Of a DNA stretch of 64,000 bases, positions 33,210-43,519 are shown in pieces; within the stretch, counting starts at the first letter, position 1; the number at the start of each line of letters is the position of its first letter. Below the pieces are notes generated by a model. That model did not search any database and had not been told where the DNA came from. It saw only the letters and a list, made by a program, of their open reading frames with translations. Source of the DNA: an uncultured Gammaproteobacteria bacterium (GTDB lineage Bacteria; Pseudomonadota; Gammaproteobacteria; Pseudomonadales; Pseudohongiellaceae). The DNA lies in the NCBI GenBank assembly GCA_903837345.1, contig CAILUG010000023.1, positions 111,461-175,460 of the forward strand, written 5' to 3'. A program made the position numbers and the translations under genes.

Positions 33210-35009
33210 ATGGCTACAGTAAGTGATGCCGCCATCAAACTCCGGCCAGCCCCGGGGCATGACCGGCCACTCGATCTCAGGGATTTCTGTGATCTTCTGG
33301 TGGAAGAAGGACAACTCACCAGGGAAGAACTCGAGAAACTGGTAGATGACCGTCGTGGCGTAACCCAGTCGAGGCAACACGTGCTGGTATATCTGGCAGA
33401 GCTGAACCTGCCGGACCACAAACGGCCAGGTCACACGCTGGATCTGGAAACGCTGACACAAAAACTGTCGCATTACAGTGGCCAGCCCTACTTGCGCATA
33501 GATCCCCTCAATATTGACGCTGCCAAAGTTACCGGTGTGATGTCAGTTGCCTTCAGTCAGCGCCACAAGATCCTGGCAGTGGACGTCAACGACAAGGAAG
33601 TCACGATCGCATCGGCCGAACCATTTGTCAGTTCGTGGGAACCGGGCCTGTCCCATATTCTGCGGCGCCCCATCAAACGGGTAGTGGTCAACCCGCTGGA
33701 ATTGCAACGACTTACCACCGAGTTGTACCGGCTTTCAACTTCAATCCAGTACGCCACCAGCAAAGTGGGCGCAGTCAGTTCACTGGGCAATCTCGAGCAG
33801 ATGCTGGAGCTGGGTAGAGGCAAGGATCCGGAGGCCAATGACCAGCACATCGTCAATATTGTCGACTGGTTGCTGCAATATGCATTTGAACAGCGCGCCA
33901 GTGACATTCACATCGAGCCACGCCGCGATATCGGCAATGTGCGCTTTCGCATTGATGGCGTGTTGTACACCGTCTACCAGATTCCGATGCAGGTAATGGC
34001 AGCAGTGACCAGTCGCCTGAAACTGCTGGGCCGCATGAATCTTGCAGAAAAACGCCGGCCACAGGATGGACGGCTCAAAACCAAAAGTCCGGAAGGCAAT
34101 GAAGTGGAGTTGCGGCTCTCAACCATGCCAACTGCTTTTGGTGAAAAGCTGGTGATGAGGATTTTTGATCCCGATGTGTTGCTCAAATCGTTCAGCGATC
34201 TCGGTTTCAGTCCAGAAGACATGACGAAGTGGCAGCAAATGACCGGACACAAACATGGCATTGTGTTGATCACCGGACCCACTGGCAGCGGCAAGACCAC
34301 TACTTTGTATTCCACACTGAAAACACTGGCCACCCGGGAAGTCAACGTATGCACGATTGAGGACCCGATTGAAATGGTTGAATCGAGTTTCAACCAGATG
34401 CAGGTGCAGGAAAACATCGACCTCAATTTCGCCAGTGGCGTGAAGGCCCTGCTGCGGCAGGATCCGGACATCATCATGATCGGCGAGATCCGCAATCTGG
34501 AAACGGCAGAAATTGCCATCCAGGCTGCACTCACCGGCCATCTGGTGTTTTCTTCACTGCATACCAATGATGCGCCGGCCGCGATAACGCGACTGCTGGA
34601 GCTGGGAGTGCCTTCCTACCTGATCAAGGCCACGGTGATAGGAGTGCTGGCACAGCGGCTGGTACGCATCCTGTGCCCGCATTGCAAACGTGAAGTCGAT
34701 GTTGATGTTGATCTTTGGCAAAAACTGACAACACCCTGGCAGGCCACCGTGCCGAAAAAGGTGTACGAACCTGGCGGTTGTCTCGAATGCCGTGATACCG
34801 GCTACAAGGGGCGGCAGGGGATCTATGAAATCATGGAAATGTCGGACGGCTTGCGGTTGCTGGTCGACAACAAATCGGATCTGGGCAAATTGCGACAACT
34901 CGCTTATCGCGAAGGCATGTGCAGTCTGCGTCTGAGCGGAGCCCAGAAAGTGGCGGCTGGACGCACTTCGATGATCGAGGTGCTGCGCGTGGCACCACAC
35001 TCAGATTGA
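33210..35009 (+). CDS. PilB/GspE-type secretion or pilus assembly ATPase
   Basis: 599 residues. N-terminal MshEN-like regions (about 20-170) precede the ATPase core: Walker A GPTGSGKTTTLYS (about 356-365), Asp box, Walker B DPDIIMIGEIRN, His box SLHTNDAPAAITRLLELG. A four-cysteine zinc site (CPHC and CLEC, about 489-530) is typical of PilB/GspE. ATG 33210 is preferred to ATG 33201 because GGA lies near it. No pilin, platform or secretin gene accompanies it, so it must work with a system encoded elsewhere or be a regulatory member such as MshE-type c-di-GMP binders. It precedes glnE by 10 nt. Confidence 0.9.
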   Translation: MATVSDAAIKLRPAPGHDRPLDLRDFCDLLVEEGQLTREELEKLVDDRRGVTQSRQHVLVYLAELNLPDHKRPGHTLDLETLTQKLSHYSGQPYLRIDPLNIDAAKVTGVMSVAFSQRHKILAVDVNDKEVTIASAEPFVSSWEPGLSHILRRPIKRVVVNPLELQRLTTELYRLSTSIQYATSKVGAVSSLGNLEQMLELGRGKDPEANDQHIVNIVDWLLQYAFEQRASDIHIEPRRDIGNVRFRIDGVLYTVYQIPMQVMAAVTSRLKLLGRMNLAEKRRPQDGRLKTKSPEGNEVELRLSTMPTAFGEKLVMRIFDPDVLLKSFSDLGFSPEDMTKWQQMTGHKHGIVLITGPTGSGKTTTLYSTLKTLATREVNVCTIEDPIEMVESSFNQMQVQENIDLNFASGVKALLRQDPDIIMIGEIRNLETAEIAIQAALTGHLVFSSLHTNDAPAAITRLLELGVPSYLIKATVIGVLAQRLVRILCPHCKREVDVDVDLWQKLTTPWQATVPKKVYEPGGCLECRDTGYKGRQGIYEIMEMSDGLRLLVDNKSDLGKLRQLAYREGMCSLRLSGAQKVAAGRTSMIEVLRVAPHSD

Positions 35010-35019
35010 GCCGGTATTG

Positions 35020-37965
35020 ATGCAAGCTGCCACCGATCTGCTGCTTCGCACTCAGCAACGCTTCAAGGAAGTATTGGCCGCTCAACCGGCATGGAAGCGT
35101 ATTGTGGATGGTCAGCGCCCGCTGCAGGCAGAGTTGCCTGCACTCTGGCTGGCCAGTGATCACGCCATTGAATTGTGTCTGACGCGTACCGAGCTGCTGG
35201 CCGATTTGCTGCAGCAGGGTGACTTGCTGCGTGAATACGGAAACTGGCCTCTTCATCTGGTCGAGTTCAGGCAGCGCTGCCTGCCACAAACGGATGCAGG
35301 CACGACAGCTGGATCGCCGGCTTCATTGCAGTTGTTGCTCCGGCGTTTTCGCCAGCGTGAATGGATGCGCATAGTGTGGCGTGACATCAGTGGTCGCGCT
35401 TCACTGCAACAAACCTGCAAGGACCTCACTTCGCTCGCTGACACTTGCATCCGGTACGCATTGCCGCTGCTGCAGACCCAGCTGGAAAGCCAGTGTGGAC
35501 AACCGCTGGGCAGTGACGGACAGCCACAGCAATTGATCGTGGTGGCGATGGGAAAATACGGAGCAGGGGAACTCAACCTGTCATCTGATATCGATCTGGT
35601 TTTTGCTTTCCCTGAAGATGGCGAGACGCAACTGACGGCTGAATTGCAGCAACAATACCCGCAAGCACAATCCTGCACTATCCAGGGTTTCTTCACCAGA
35701 CTGGGCCAACAGTTGCTGGCCGCACTCGACACGGTTACTGCTGACGGATTTGTGTTCCGCGTTGACATGAGGCTGCGTCCTTACGGCAGTTCCGGGGCCT
35801 TGGCGCTGTCGCATGCGGCACTTGAGGAGTATTACCACAGCCAGGGGCGCGACTGGGAGCGGTTTGCGATGATCAAGGCACGCGCCGTCACCGGGCAAGA
35901 CCAGGCAGTGAAGTCGCTGATGCTGATGCTGCAGGGATTCACCTATCGCCGTTATCTCGACTTTGCGACGATTGATGCCTTGCGGGATCTCAAGCGGCAG
36001 ATTGAACAGCAGGTGCGCCGCAAAAACATGCAGCGCAATATCAAGCTTGGCAGCGGCGGCATCCGGGAAATCGAATTCATTGTGCAGGTGAATCAGCTGA
36101 TCCATGGCGGGCGCCGGCCAGACCTGCAGGTCAGGGCTGTGCATGAGGCGCTGCCGGCATTGGTGGAAAGCGGTCTGGTCACTGCAGACGATGCAGGAAT
36201 TCTGCTGTCGAGTTACCGTTTCCTGCGCCGGCTCGAACATGCGATCCAGGCGCTGCGCGACCAGCAGACCCACGATTATCCGGAAGACGAGCTGGCGGAA
36301 TACCGGATTGCCCTTTCGCTGGAAATTCTCGATGTAACGCAATTACGCAAGCAATTGGCGGAAGTGCGTGCAAAAGTGTCCCGGCATTTCCAGGATGTGA
36401 TCAAAACCCGCGAACATGATCAGCAGGATGCCGCCGATATCAGCATGCAGCAAGTGTGGCTGGGCAATCTTGAGCCTGAGCGTGCACTGGCGGTGCTGGT
36501 TGAAGGCGGATATGAGGATGCGGGCGAGTTGCTGCGCAGTTTCGACAACTTCAAACGCAGCCGGCAAGTGCTGGGGCTTGACCGCAGAAGCCGTGACCGG
36601 CTTGACCAGTTCATGCCGTTGCTGCTGACACAAATCGCCGGGCTGGATTCGCCATCACAGGCATTGTTGAGGGTATTCATATTTGTACAGGCAGTAGTCC
36701 AGCGAACTGCCTATCTGGTGCTGTTGATGGAAAATCCGCTGGCTTTGCGGCAACTGACCAAGTTGTGCGCGGCCAGCCCCTGGGTGGTGGAATTGTTGTC
36801 TCGCTATCCGGTACTGCTTGATGAATTGTTGCGGCCGCTCAAACAGCCGCCACTGTTGCCAGAGTTGCGTAGCGAGTTGCAGCTGCAATTGTTGCGCAGC
36901 AACAGCCACGACATCGAAGGTCAGCTCAATGTCATCCAGTATTTCAAGCAGGAGCAATTGCTCAATGTGGCAGCAGCAGAGCTGCTGGGCGAAATGCCGC
37001 TGATGAAGGTCAGCGATTATCTGAGCTGGATCGCGGAGACAGTGGTTGAACAGGTGTTGCAGCTGGCATGGCAACAGCTTTCCGACCGGCATGGCTGTCC
37101 TCTCAACAATGCGGGCCACAGTGGCGACTGTGATTTCATCATCATCGCCTATGGCAAGCTGGGCGGCCTTGAGTTGAGCTATGGCTCCGATCTCGATCTG
37201 GTATTTGTGCATGACGGCCATGCTGACCTTGACACCACCGGCGGTACCAGTGGCGCCATCAACAGTACGGCATTCTATGTACAGCTGGCGCAAAAAATCC
37301 TCGCTCTGCTCAGCACCCAGACCCTTGTTGGCAAACTGTATGAAATTGATCTCCGCTTGCGCCCATCCGGCGCTTCCGGCGCGCTGGTGAGTTCACTGTC
37401 TGCATTTGAGCGTTACCAGCAACGGCAGGCGTGGACCTGGGAGCATCAGGCTTTGGTGCGTGCCCGGGTAGTCAGCGGAGCGCCGGAACTGGCGGGAAAA
37501 TTTGCAGCTGTGCGCGCTGCCATCCTCTCACGGCAGCGTGAAAGAGCCATATTGCAGCATGACATACTGCAAATGCGGGAGAGGATGTTGCGCCAGCACG
37601 GCTCCAGACAAACGGGCCGGTTTGATCTCAAACAGGATAGCGGCGGCCTCATCGAGATCGAATTCATGGTGCAGTATCTTGTGCTGGCAAACGCAGCCAG
37701 CCATCCACAGTTGCTGCAATACAATGACAACATGCGGTTGCTGGATATTGCTGCTGCCCTTGGAATTCTGGAAACAGCTACAGCCAGGACATTGCAGGCA
37801 ATCTATCTCGACTACCGCACCGAGTTGCACAAACGTGCGCTCAATCTGCAAAGTTCCGTGATGGACGGTGATGCCTTTGCAAAAGAGCGCAATCAGGTGA
37901 GAGAGGTATGGCAACTGTTGTTCAATGCCGAACTGGCCAGCAGCAAAGCCGGGAGTGCGCCATGA
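35020..37965 (+). CDS. glnE: Bifunctional glutamine synthetase adenylyltransferase/deadenylase
   Basis: 981 residues. GlnE adds and removes AMP on glutamine synthetase in response to PII. The two nucleotidyltransferase domains have GKYGAGELNLSSDIDLVF (about 178-195) and GKLGGLELSYGSDLDLVF (about 711-728), with the metal-binding aspartates intact in both. The last base pairs overlap the waaF start (ATGA), so waaF is coupled to it. Confidence 0.95.
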   Translation: MQAATDLLLRTQQRFKEVLAAQPAWKRIVDGQRPLQAELPALWLASDHAIELCLTRTELLADLLQQGDLLREYGNWPLHLVEFRQRCLPQTDAGTTAGSPASLQLLLRRFRQREWMRIVWRDISGRASLQQTCKDLTSLADTCIRYALPLLQTQLESQCGQPLGSDGQPQQLIVVAMGKYGAGELNLSSDIDLVFAFPEDGETQLTAELQQQYPQAQSCTIQGFFTRLGQQLLAALDTVTADGFVFRVDMRLRPYGSSGALALSHAALEEYYHSQGRDWERFAMIKARAVTGQDQAVKSLMLMLQGFTYRRYLDFATIDALRDLKRQIEQQVRRKNMQRNIKLGSGGIREIEFIVQVNQLIHGGRRPDLQVRAVHEALPALVESGLVTADDAGILLSSYRFLRRLEHAIQALRDQQTHDYPEDELAEYRIALSLEILDVTQLRKQLAEVRAKVSRHFQDVIKTREHDQQDAADISMQQVWLGNLEPERALAVLVEGGYEDAGELLRSFDNFKRSRQVLGLDRRSRDRLDQFMPLLLTQIAGLDSPSQALLRVFIFVQAVVQRTAYLVLLMENPLALRQLTKLCAASPWVVELLSRYPVLLDELLRPLKQPPLLPELRSELQLQLLRSNSHDIEGQLNVIQYFKQEQLLNVAAAELLGEMPLMKVSDYLSWIAETVVEQVLQLAWQQLSDRHGCPLNNAGHSGDCDFIIIAYGKLGGLELSYGSDLDLVFVHDGHADLDTTGGTSGAINSTAFYVQLAQKILALLSTQTLVGKLYEIDLRLRPSGASGALVSSLSAFERYQQRQAWTWEHQALVRARVVSGAPELAGKFAAVRAAILSRQRERAILQHDILQMRERMLRQHGSRQTGRFDLKQDSGGLIEIEFMVQYLVLANAASHPQLLQYNDNMRLLDIAAALGILETATARTLQAIYLDYRTELHKRALNLQSSVMDGDAFAKERNQVREVWQLLFNAELASSKAGSAP

Positions 37966-38975
37966 AGATACTGGTGATCGGGCCTGCATGGGTGGGAGAC
38001 ATGGTGATGGCACAGGTGCTGTTCCGTAGTCTGTTGCTGCAACATCCTGACGCAATCATTGATGTGCTGGCGCCAACGTGGTGCCGTGAACTGCTGTCTC
38101 GCATGCCGGAAATCAGGTTTGCACTGCCGCTGCCGCTGGCCCATGGTGAACTGGGGCTGGGCAAGCGTTGGCACATTGGCCGTGAACTTGAGCAGGACCA
38201 TTATGACCAGGCGATTGTGCTGCCTAATTCATTCAAATCAGCGTTGATCCCGCGTTTTGCGGGAATTCCGCTCCGCACCGGCTGGCGCGGTGAAGCCAGG
38301 GGCCTGTTGTTGAATGATTGTCGGGTTCTCGACAAACAGCGTTATCCGCTGATGGTGCAGCGCTTTGCCGCACTTGCGTTTGCAGCCGGAGCTGCATTGC
38401 CACCCATTTTGCCCAAGCCACAACTGCAAGTGGACCCGGCTGCCACCAGGGCCTTGAAAATGCGATTGTGGCTTGCCGATGACAAGCCGGCACTGGTGTT
38501 GTGCCCCGGGGCCGAATTTGGCGCAGCCAAACAATGGCCGGCTGCCCACTATGCGGAAGTTGCGCGTCATTTTGCCGGTCAGGGTCTGCAAGTATGGCTG
38601 ATGGGATCCGAACGTGATGCCATCATAGCCAATGAAATACTCGACCTCGCTGGCAGAGTGCCAGTGCTGATCAATCTGTGTGGTCGCACCACCCTGGGAG
38701 AGGCCGTTGATCTGATGGCGGATGCGGCTGCTGTGGTCAGCAATGATTCAGGATTGATGCATGTGGCGGCTGCGCTGGCAAGACCGCTGGTGGTAGTGTA
38801 CGGTTCCACTTCGCCGGTGTTCACTCCGCCATTGGCGGAACGTGTGAAGGTCCTGTCGTTGGGGCTTGACTGCAGTCCTTGCTTCAAACGGGAATGCCCG
38901 TTACAGCATCTGAATTGTTTGCGCCAATTGGCGCCGTCGATGGTTATTGCAGCGGTGAGTGATCTGCTCGCTTGA
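37962..38975 (+). CDS. waaF: ADP-heptose:LPS heptosyltransferase II
   Basis: 337 residues, glycosyltransferase family 9. It adds the second heptose of the lipopolysaccharide inner core. Starts MKILVIGPAWVGDMVMAQ, with ALVLCPGAEFGAAKQWP (ADP-heptose binding) and VVSNDSGLMHVAAALARPLV. The ATG at 37962 overlaps the glnE stop. waaC follows after 65 bp. Confidence 0.95.
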   Translation: MKILVIGPAWVGDMVMAQVLFRSLLLQHPDAIIDVLAPTWCRELLSRMPEIRFALPLPLAHGELGLGKRWHIGRELEQDHYDQAIVLPNSFKSALIPRFAGIPLRTGWRGEARGLLLNDCRVLDKQRYPLMVQRFAALAFAAGAALPPILPKPQLQVDPAATRALKMRLWLADDKPALVLCPGAEFGAAKQWPAAHYAEVARHFAGQGLQVWLMGSERDAIIANEILDLAGRVPVLINLCGRTTLGEAVDLMADAAAVVSNDSGLMHVAAALARPLVVVYGSTSPVFTPPLAERVKVLSLGLDCSPCFKRECPLQHLNCLRQLAPSMVIAAVSDLLA

Positions 38976-39040
38976 GCGGGTCCGAATTGCTGGCCGCTAA
39001 TACCGGGCGGAAATACTGAGCGGAAATACTGGAAAGTTGA

Positions 39041-40144
39041 ATGCGAGTTTTGATAGTAAAAGTTTCATCCCTGGGCGACATCATCCATACCTTGCCGGCG
39101 GTGACTGATGCCTACCGTGCCAAGCGTGGTTTGCGGTTCGACTGGGTGGTAGAGGAGGCCTTCGCCGAAATACCCTCCTGGCATCCTGCGGTGGACAAAG
39201 TCATTCCGGTGGCTTTCCGTCGCTGGCGCAAAAACCTGTTTCACACCTGGCGCAGTGGTGAATTCAGGGAATTTACCTCCAGTCTCAAAATGGAACATTA
39301 CGACCTGGTAATTGATGCCCAGGGACTGGTGAAGAGCGGGCTCATCAGTCGTATTGCCCGCGGGCTCACCGTAGGCCTGAGCAATCGTACGATTCGTGAA
39401 CCATTGGCAACCTTGTTTTACAACGTGGTGTATGCAGTGCCATGGCAACAGCATGCGGTGGAACGCATCCGTGACCTGTTTTCGCGCACATTCAACTACA
39501 CACTTGATTACCACACCTGTGATTATGGCCTGGATCCGCGCAGGTTTTTGGGTCTGCAACAGCCAGTGGCGGGAGACAGCAGCAAACACCTGATGTTTTT
39601 CCACGGCACTACCTGGGATACCAAACTATGGCCGCTGGAGTATTGGCAGGAACTTACACAGCTGGCCAATGCTGCCGGCTATGGTGTGAAACTGTTGTGG
39701 GGTAATGCTGAAGAGCGCAGCCGCGCACTGGCAATCGCCGGCGCCGGCACCAATGTCGAAATTCTCGACCAGCAGAATCTCACTGATATTGCCGGCCATC
39801 TGGTCAGATGCGCCGGTGTGGTCTCGGTGGATACCGGTCTGGCCCACCTTGCCTCTGCCTTGTCGTTGCCCGCTGTTTCACTTTATGGCGCTTCCGATCC
39901 CAGTCTCACCGGCACCTATGGCCGCCGGCAACTGCACATGAAGGCCACATTGCCGTGCGCGCCCTGCCGTCAGCGTCAATGCACCTACAAAGGGGTGGCG
40001 CTGGAAGATGAATTTGCCGGAAACCGCTTCAATGTGAATCCTCCCTGTTTTCGCGCCCATTCACCGGCACTGGTCTGGAAAAACCTGGTGGCGCTGATGG
40101 CTGGCGGCATGGGCACGCTCGACGGTTTGTTCTATCCGGGTTGA
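39041..40144 (+). CDS. waaC: Lipopolysaccharide heptosyltransferase I
   Basis: 367 residues, family 9. It transfers the first heptose to Kdo2-lipid A. The start VLIVKVSSLGDIIHTLPAVTD and the later SVDTGLAHLASALSLPAVSLYGASDP are characteristic. The 65-bp gap to waaF contains a direct repeat of GCGGAAATACTG (39007-39018 and 39021-39032), just before GGAAA that serves as ribosome site. waaG follows after 21 bp. Confidence 0.95.
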   Translation: MRVLIVKVSSLGDIIHTLPAVTDAYRAKRGLRFDWVVEEAFAEIPSWHPAVDKVIPVAFRRWRKNLFHTWRSGEFREFTSSLKMEHYDLVIDAQGLVKSGLISRIARGLTVGLSNRTIREPLATLFYNVVYAVPWQQHAVERIRDLFSRTFNYTLDYHTCDYGLDPRRFLGLQQPVAGDSSKHLMFFHGTTWDTKLWPLEYWQELTQLANAAGYGVKLLWGNAEERSRALAIAGAGTNVEILDQQNLTDIAGHLVRCAGVVSVDTGLAHLASALSLPAVSLYGASDPSLTGTYGRRQLHMKATLPCAPCRQRQCTYKGVALEDEFAGNRFNVNPPCFRAHSPALVWKNLVALMAGGMGTLDGLFYPG

Positions 40145-40165
40145 ACAACGACAGGACACTCGGGG

Positions 40166-41281
40166 ATGCGACTCGGTTTTGTGTTATTCAACTGGTTCCC
40201 GCACGGCGGACTGCAGCAGGATCTCGTCAAGATCGTACGTGCATGCCAGGGCCGTGCCGACATCAGCATTCACTGCCTGCAATGGCAGGGGGACCGGCTG
40301 CCAGGTGTTGAAACCCATGTGGTCGATATCCGTCGCTTCAGCAAAACCGCAGTGCGAGAAGCCTTTGCCAGGCATGTAGTGCAAGTGGTGAAGCCCTCAG
40401 TGGATGTGCTGGTCGGCTTCAATCGTTTGCCCGGTCTCGATTATTACTTTGCAGCCGACAGTTGTTTTGCCCACAGGGCATTGGTGGAACGCAGCTGGTG
40501 GTACCGGCTGACACCGCGCGCGCGTCAATATTTGCGTTTTGAAGCAGAAGTGTTTGGTACCCGCAGCAGCACGATTGCGTTGTTATTGAGTGCACAGCAA
40601 CACCGGCAATACAGCTACCACTACCATACACCGCCAGAAAGATTGATTGATCTGCCACCAGGCATAGACCGCAAGCATCGAGCAGGCAGTGATGCTGCCG
40701 CATTGCGTGACAGTTTTCGTGTTGCGTTCAACATCAAACCGGAACAACTGGTGGTGTTGCAGATAGGCTCCAGCTTCAGCACCAAGGGAGTGGACCGGTC
40801 GCTGCGTGCACTCGCAGCATTGCCGGCCGGATTGCGTGATCGTGTACATTATTTTCTGATGGGGCGAGACAAAAATCCCGCGCAATGGCAAGCAAGGGCT
40901 GAAAAATCCGGAATGGGAGACCGCGTGCATTTTCTGGGTGCTGACCAAAGCGTGCCGCGCTGCATGCAAGGGGCGGATTTGCTCATCCATCCGTCGGTGC
41001 AGGAAAGTGCCGGCATGGTGATCCTGGAAGCAGTTGTGGCAGGATTACCGGTGCTGACAACCGCCAATTGCGGTTATGCACAACATGTCATCGATGCCGG
41101 CGCCGGGCTGGTTTGTGCCGAGCCGTTTGTGCAGGAAAACCTGAATGGGAAGCTGATTGAAATGCTGGGCGCTGACCGGTCGGCATGGCGTCAGCAAGGC
41201 ATTCTTTATGGTCAGACCCGCAATCTCTACGACATGCCGCAGGTAGCTGCCAATATTTTGCTGGATGGCGGGACATCCTGA
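40166..41281 (+). CDS. waaG: LPS core glucosyltransferase I
   Basis: 371 residues, glycosyltransferase family 4. WaaG adds the first outer-core glucose to heptose II. N-terminal FNWFPHGGLQQDLVKI and the C-terminal donor site ESAGMVILEAVVAGLPVLTT are typical. The gene completes waaF-waaC-waaG, but waaP and later kinase genes usual in many bacteria are not adjacent. Confidence 0.9.
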   Translation: MRLGFVLFNWFPHGGLQQDLVKIVRACQGRADISIHCLQWQGDRLPGVETHVVDIRRFSKTAVREAFARHVVQVVKPSVDVLVGFNRLPGLDYYFAADSCFAHRALVERSWWYRLTPRARQYLRFEAEVFGTRSSTIALLLSAQQHRQYSYHYHTPPERLIDLPPGIDRKHRAGSDAAALRDSFRVAFNIKPEQLVVLQIGSSFSTKGVDRSLRALAALPAGLRDRVHYFLMGRDKNPAQWQARAEKSGMGDRVHFLGADQSVPRCMQGADLLIHPSVQESAGMVILEAVVAGLPVLTTANCGYAQHVIDAGAGLVCAEPFVQENLNGKLIEMLGADRSAWRQQGILYGQTRNLYDMPQVAANILLDGGTS

Positions 41282-41399
41282 GGAACGCTGCAACCGGCGA
41301 TCTTGCGCTTTGCGCAGGTGATGGCTACGCTGCGGGTCAGTCACGCCCCAGCACCGGGTCGGCTTACAATCCGGATAGCAACGACAAGTAAAGGGACCC

Positions 41400-42164
41400 A
41401 TGAAGTTCATCCAGCGTCTGATTTCCGCTGCCTTGCTGATTGCGTGTGTGCCTATCGCAAAGGCTGCTGACAGCGCAGTCCAGCAAGTCGATCAACTCGC
41501 CACCCAATGGACCACACTGCAGCGTCAGCAGGATGTACTGTTGTCCAGTTGGCGCAGCGAAAAGCCGGTGCTGGAGCAACAGCTGGATTTGCTGGAGCGC
41601 GAGAGCAAAAGCCTGAGCGAAGTATTTGAACAATCATCGAAACAGCAGGGGCAGGTTGAACAGCGCCGCCTGGAACTGTTACAGCAACAGACCACACTGG
41701 AGCAGGAACAGGCTGCCACGGCCGCCAGTCTTGGCCGTATCACTGCGGCCTTGCACGCGCTCCATTCGCAATTGCCGCCGCCATTGGTGACAGCCTGGGA
41801 CAAGGAGCTTGGCAAGCTCGACCAGCCAGAACGCAGTGCCAGCGACAAGTTGCAACTGGCGCTGGTGCTGCTGGGACAATTGGCCGATTTCCAGCAGAAG
41901 GTGACTGTCAACGAAACGGTGATGAAACTTCCGGACGGGCAGGAGCATCTGGTCAAGCAGGTGTATCTGGGACTTGGACAAGGCTGGTATGTCAGCGCTG
42001 ATCTCAAGCATGCTGCAGTTGGCTCACCCGCCGTCGATGGTTGGCACTGGACTGATACCGACGAGGCTGCTGCCATCACTCGCGTGATCAGTATTGTCGA
42101 ACGCAAACAAAGCCCCGCGCTGGTAAGTCTGCCGGCCCGTTTGAGCAAGGCTGCGGGGAAATAG
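41400..42164 (+). CDS. DUF3450 periplasmic protein of the TonB2/TtpC system
   Basis: 254 residues. A signal peptide (about 1-22, ending AKAAD) is followed by an extended coiled coil (about 25-130; LEQQLDLLERESKSLSEVFEQ) and a globular end with YLGLGQGWYVSADLKHAAVG. This is DUF3450, always the first gene of TtpC-type TonB operons as in Vibrio. Its role is undefined; a scaffold for TtpC is likely. Its stop lies 2 nt before the ttpC start. Confidence 0.85.
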   Translation: MKFIQRLISAALLIACVPIAKAADSAVQQVDQLATQWTTLQRQQDVLLSSWRSEKPVLEQQLDLLERESKSLSEVFEQSSKQQGQVEQRRLELLQQQTTLEQEQAATAASLGRITAALHALHSQLPPPLVTAWDKELGKLDQPERSASDKLQLALVLLGQLADFQQKVTVNETVMKLPDGQEHLVKQVYLGLGQGWYVSADLKHAAVGSPAVDGWHWTDTDEAAAITRVISIVERKQSPALVSLPARLSKAAGK

Positions 42165-42166
42165 TC

Positions 42167-43519
42167 ATGTCCACTTGTTTCCGTCTGCCTGTTTCGTTGT
42201 GTGCTGCACGCTCGCTTGGTCTGACCGTGTGCCTCGCGTTTGCTGCGGCCACCCACGCCGCCGATCTCGCTGAAGTGACACGTCAGCTGACTGGCGAGAT
42301 CAGGCAGGCGCAGACCCAGCTCAGCAACACCGAAGGCCAGATCAGCCGTGAGCGCGCACAGTTCGCACAACAGCTGAACAAGGCGCAGACCCGGGTGCTC
42401 GAATTGCGCGACAAAACTGCCGCCACCCGTCGTCTGGCCGATGAAAAGACACTGGGACTGAGCCAGATTGAATCAAGGCTCTCCGTGTGGCAGGAACAAA
42501 GTCGTTTCCAGAAGCGTCTGTTGACAGGTTTTCTCGACAAGGTCGGCCGGCAAAATGCAGGTGAAGCCAAGGCCGCCGACTTCACGGACCAGCTCAACCA
42601 GTTGCAAAAGTATGTTGAGATGCAAGCCGCCAATCTGCAACCAGCCTGGCAAGCCAGACAAATACTGCTGGCTGATGGCCAGTTCGCCGAGGGCATGCAG
42701 CTGACGCTCGGGCCGGTGCAATGGTTTCTGCAGCCAGTGCAAAAAACCGGCGGCCTGTCTGCAACCAGTAACAACATCAGCACTGCCCGCCTGGTTTTCA
42801 ACAGCGCGGCAACCGACGGCCTGATGCGTTTGCACGACCACGGCGAAGGCGCCATCACATTTGATCCGACGTTGACGCGTGTGCTGAAACTGGCCGATAG
42901 CCAGGAAAGCCTGTGGGAGCAATTGGTGAAAGGCGGGTTCTGGGTGATTCCCATCATCGGCTTCGGCCTGTTTGCAGGCATCATCGCTGTCAGCAAAGGG
43001 GTATATCTGTACCGGCTGCCGCCATTATTGCCGGCTTTGACTCTGCAGGTGCGTACTGCCAGCCACAGCGGCAGTGACGCGCTCGCGGCGTTGCGAAAAC
43101 AGGTGAAGGGAGCGCAAGCCGAATTGCTCGACATTGCGCTTGCCGACCAAAACCAGGTCCATCGCGATGAGCAGCTCTATGCATGTCTGCTGACCTGGCG
43201 CAACAAGCTGGAACACTGGTTGGGTTCGATTGCGCTGACAGCATCGGTGTCGCCGCTGCTGGGTCTGGTGGGGACGGTGTCAGGCATGATCACCACCTTC
43301 AAGCTGATGACAGTGTTTGGTTCCAGTGATGCCAACACAGTGTCGGCCGGGATTTCCGAAGCGATGATCACCACCAAGTTGGGCCTGGTAGTAGCCGTGC
43401 CCGCGCTGATCGCACATGCATTGATGACACGGTTGGTGAAAAACCGGTTCAGCCAGCTGGAAAACCTTGCCGTCGAGCTCAGCCAGTTGCCGTTGACAGG
43501 GGAGCGTCATGACACTTGA
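42167..43519 (+). CDS. ttpC: TtpC-type MotA/TolQ/ExbB proton channel protein
   Basis: 450 residues. A signal peptide and a long periplasmic coiled coil (about 30-150) come first, then a TolQ/ExbB membrane domain: a helix at about 264-285 (VIPIIGFGLFAGIIAVSKGV) and two more at about 345-425 with SPLLGLVGTVSGMITTF and MITTKLGLVVAVPALIAHAL. TtpC is needed, with ExbB2-ExbD2, to energise TonB2 in Vibrio. It overlaps exbB by 11 bp. Confidence 0.9.
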   Translation: MSTCFRLPVSLCAARSLGLTVCLAFAAATHAADLAEVTRQLTGEIRQAQTQLSNTEGQISRERAQFAQQLNKAQTRVLELRDKTAATRRLADEKTLGLSQIESRLSVWQEQSRFQKRLLTGFLDKVGRQNAGEAKAADFTDQLNQLQKYVEMQAANLQPAWQARQILLADGQFAEGMQLTLGPVQWFLQPVQKTGGLSATSNNISTARLVFNSAATDGLMRLHDHGEGAITFDPTLTRVLKLADSQESLWEQLVKGGFWVIPIIGFGLFAGIIAVSKGVYLYRLPPLLPALTLQVRTASHSGSDALAALRKQVKGAQAELLDIALADQNQVHRDEQLYACLLTWRNKLEHWLGSIALTASVSPLLGLVGTVSGMITTFKLMTVFGSSDANTVSAGISEAMITTKLGLVVAVPALIAHALMTRLVKNRFSQLENLAVELSQLPLTGERHDT

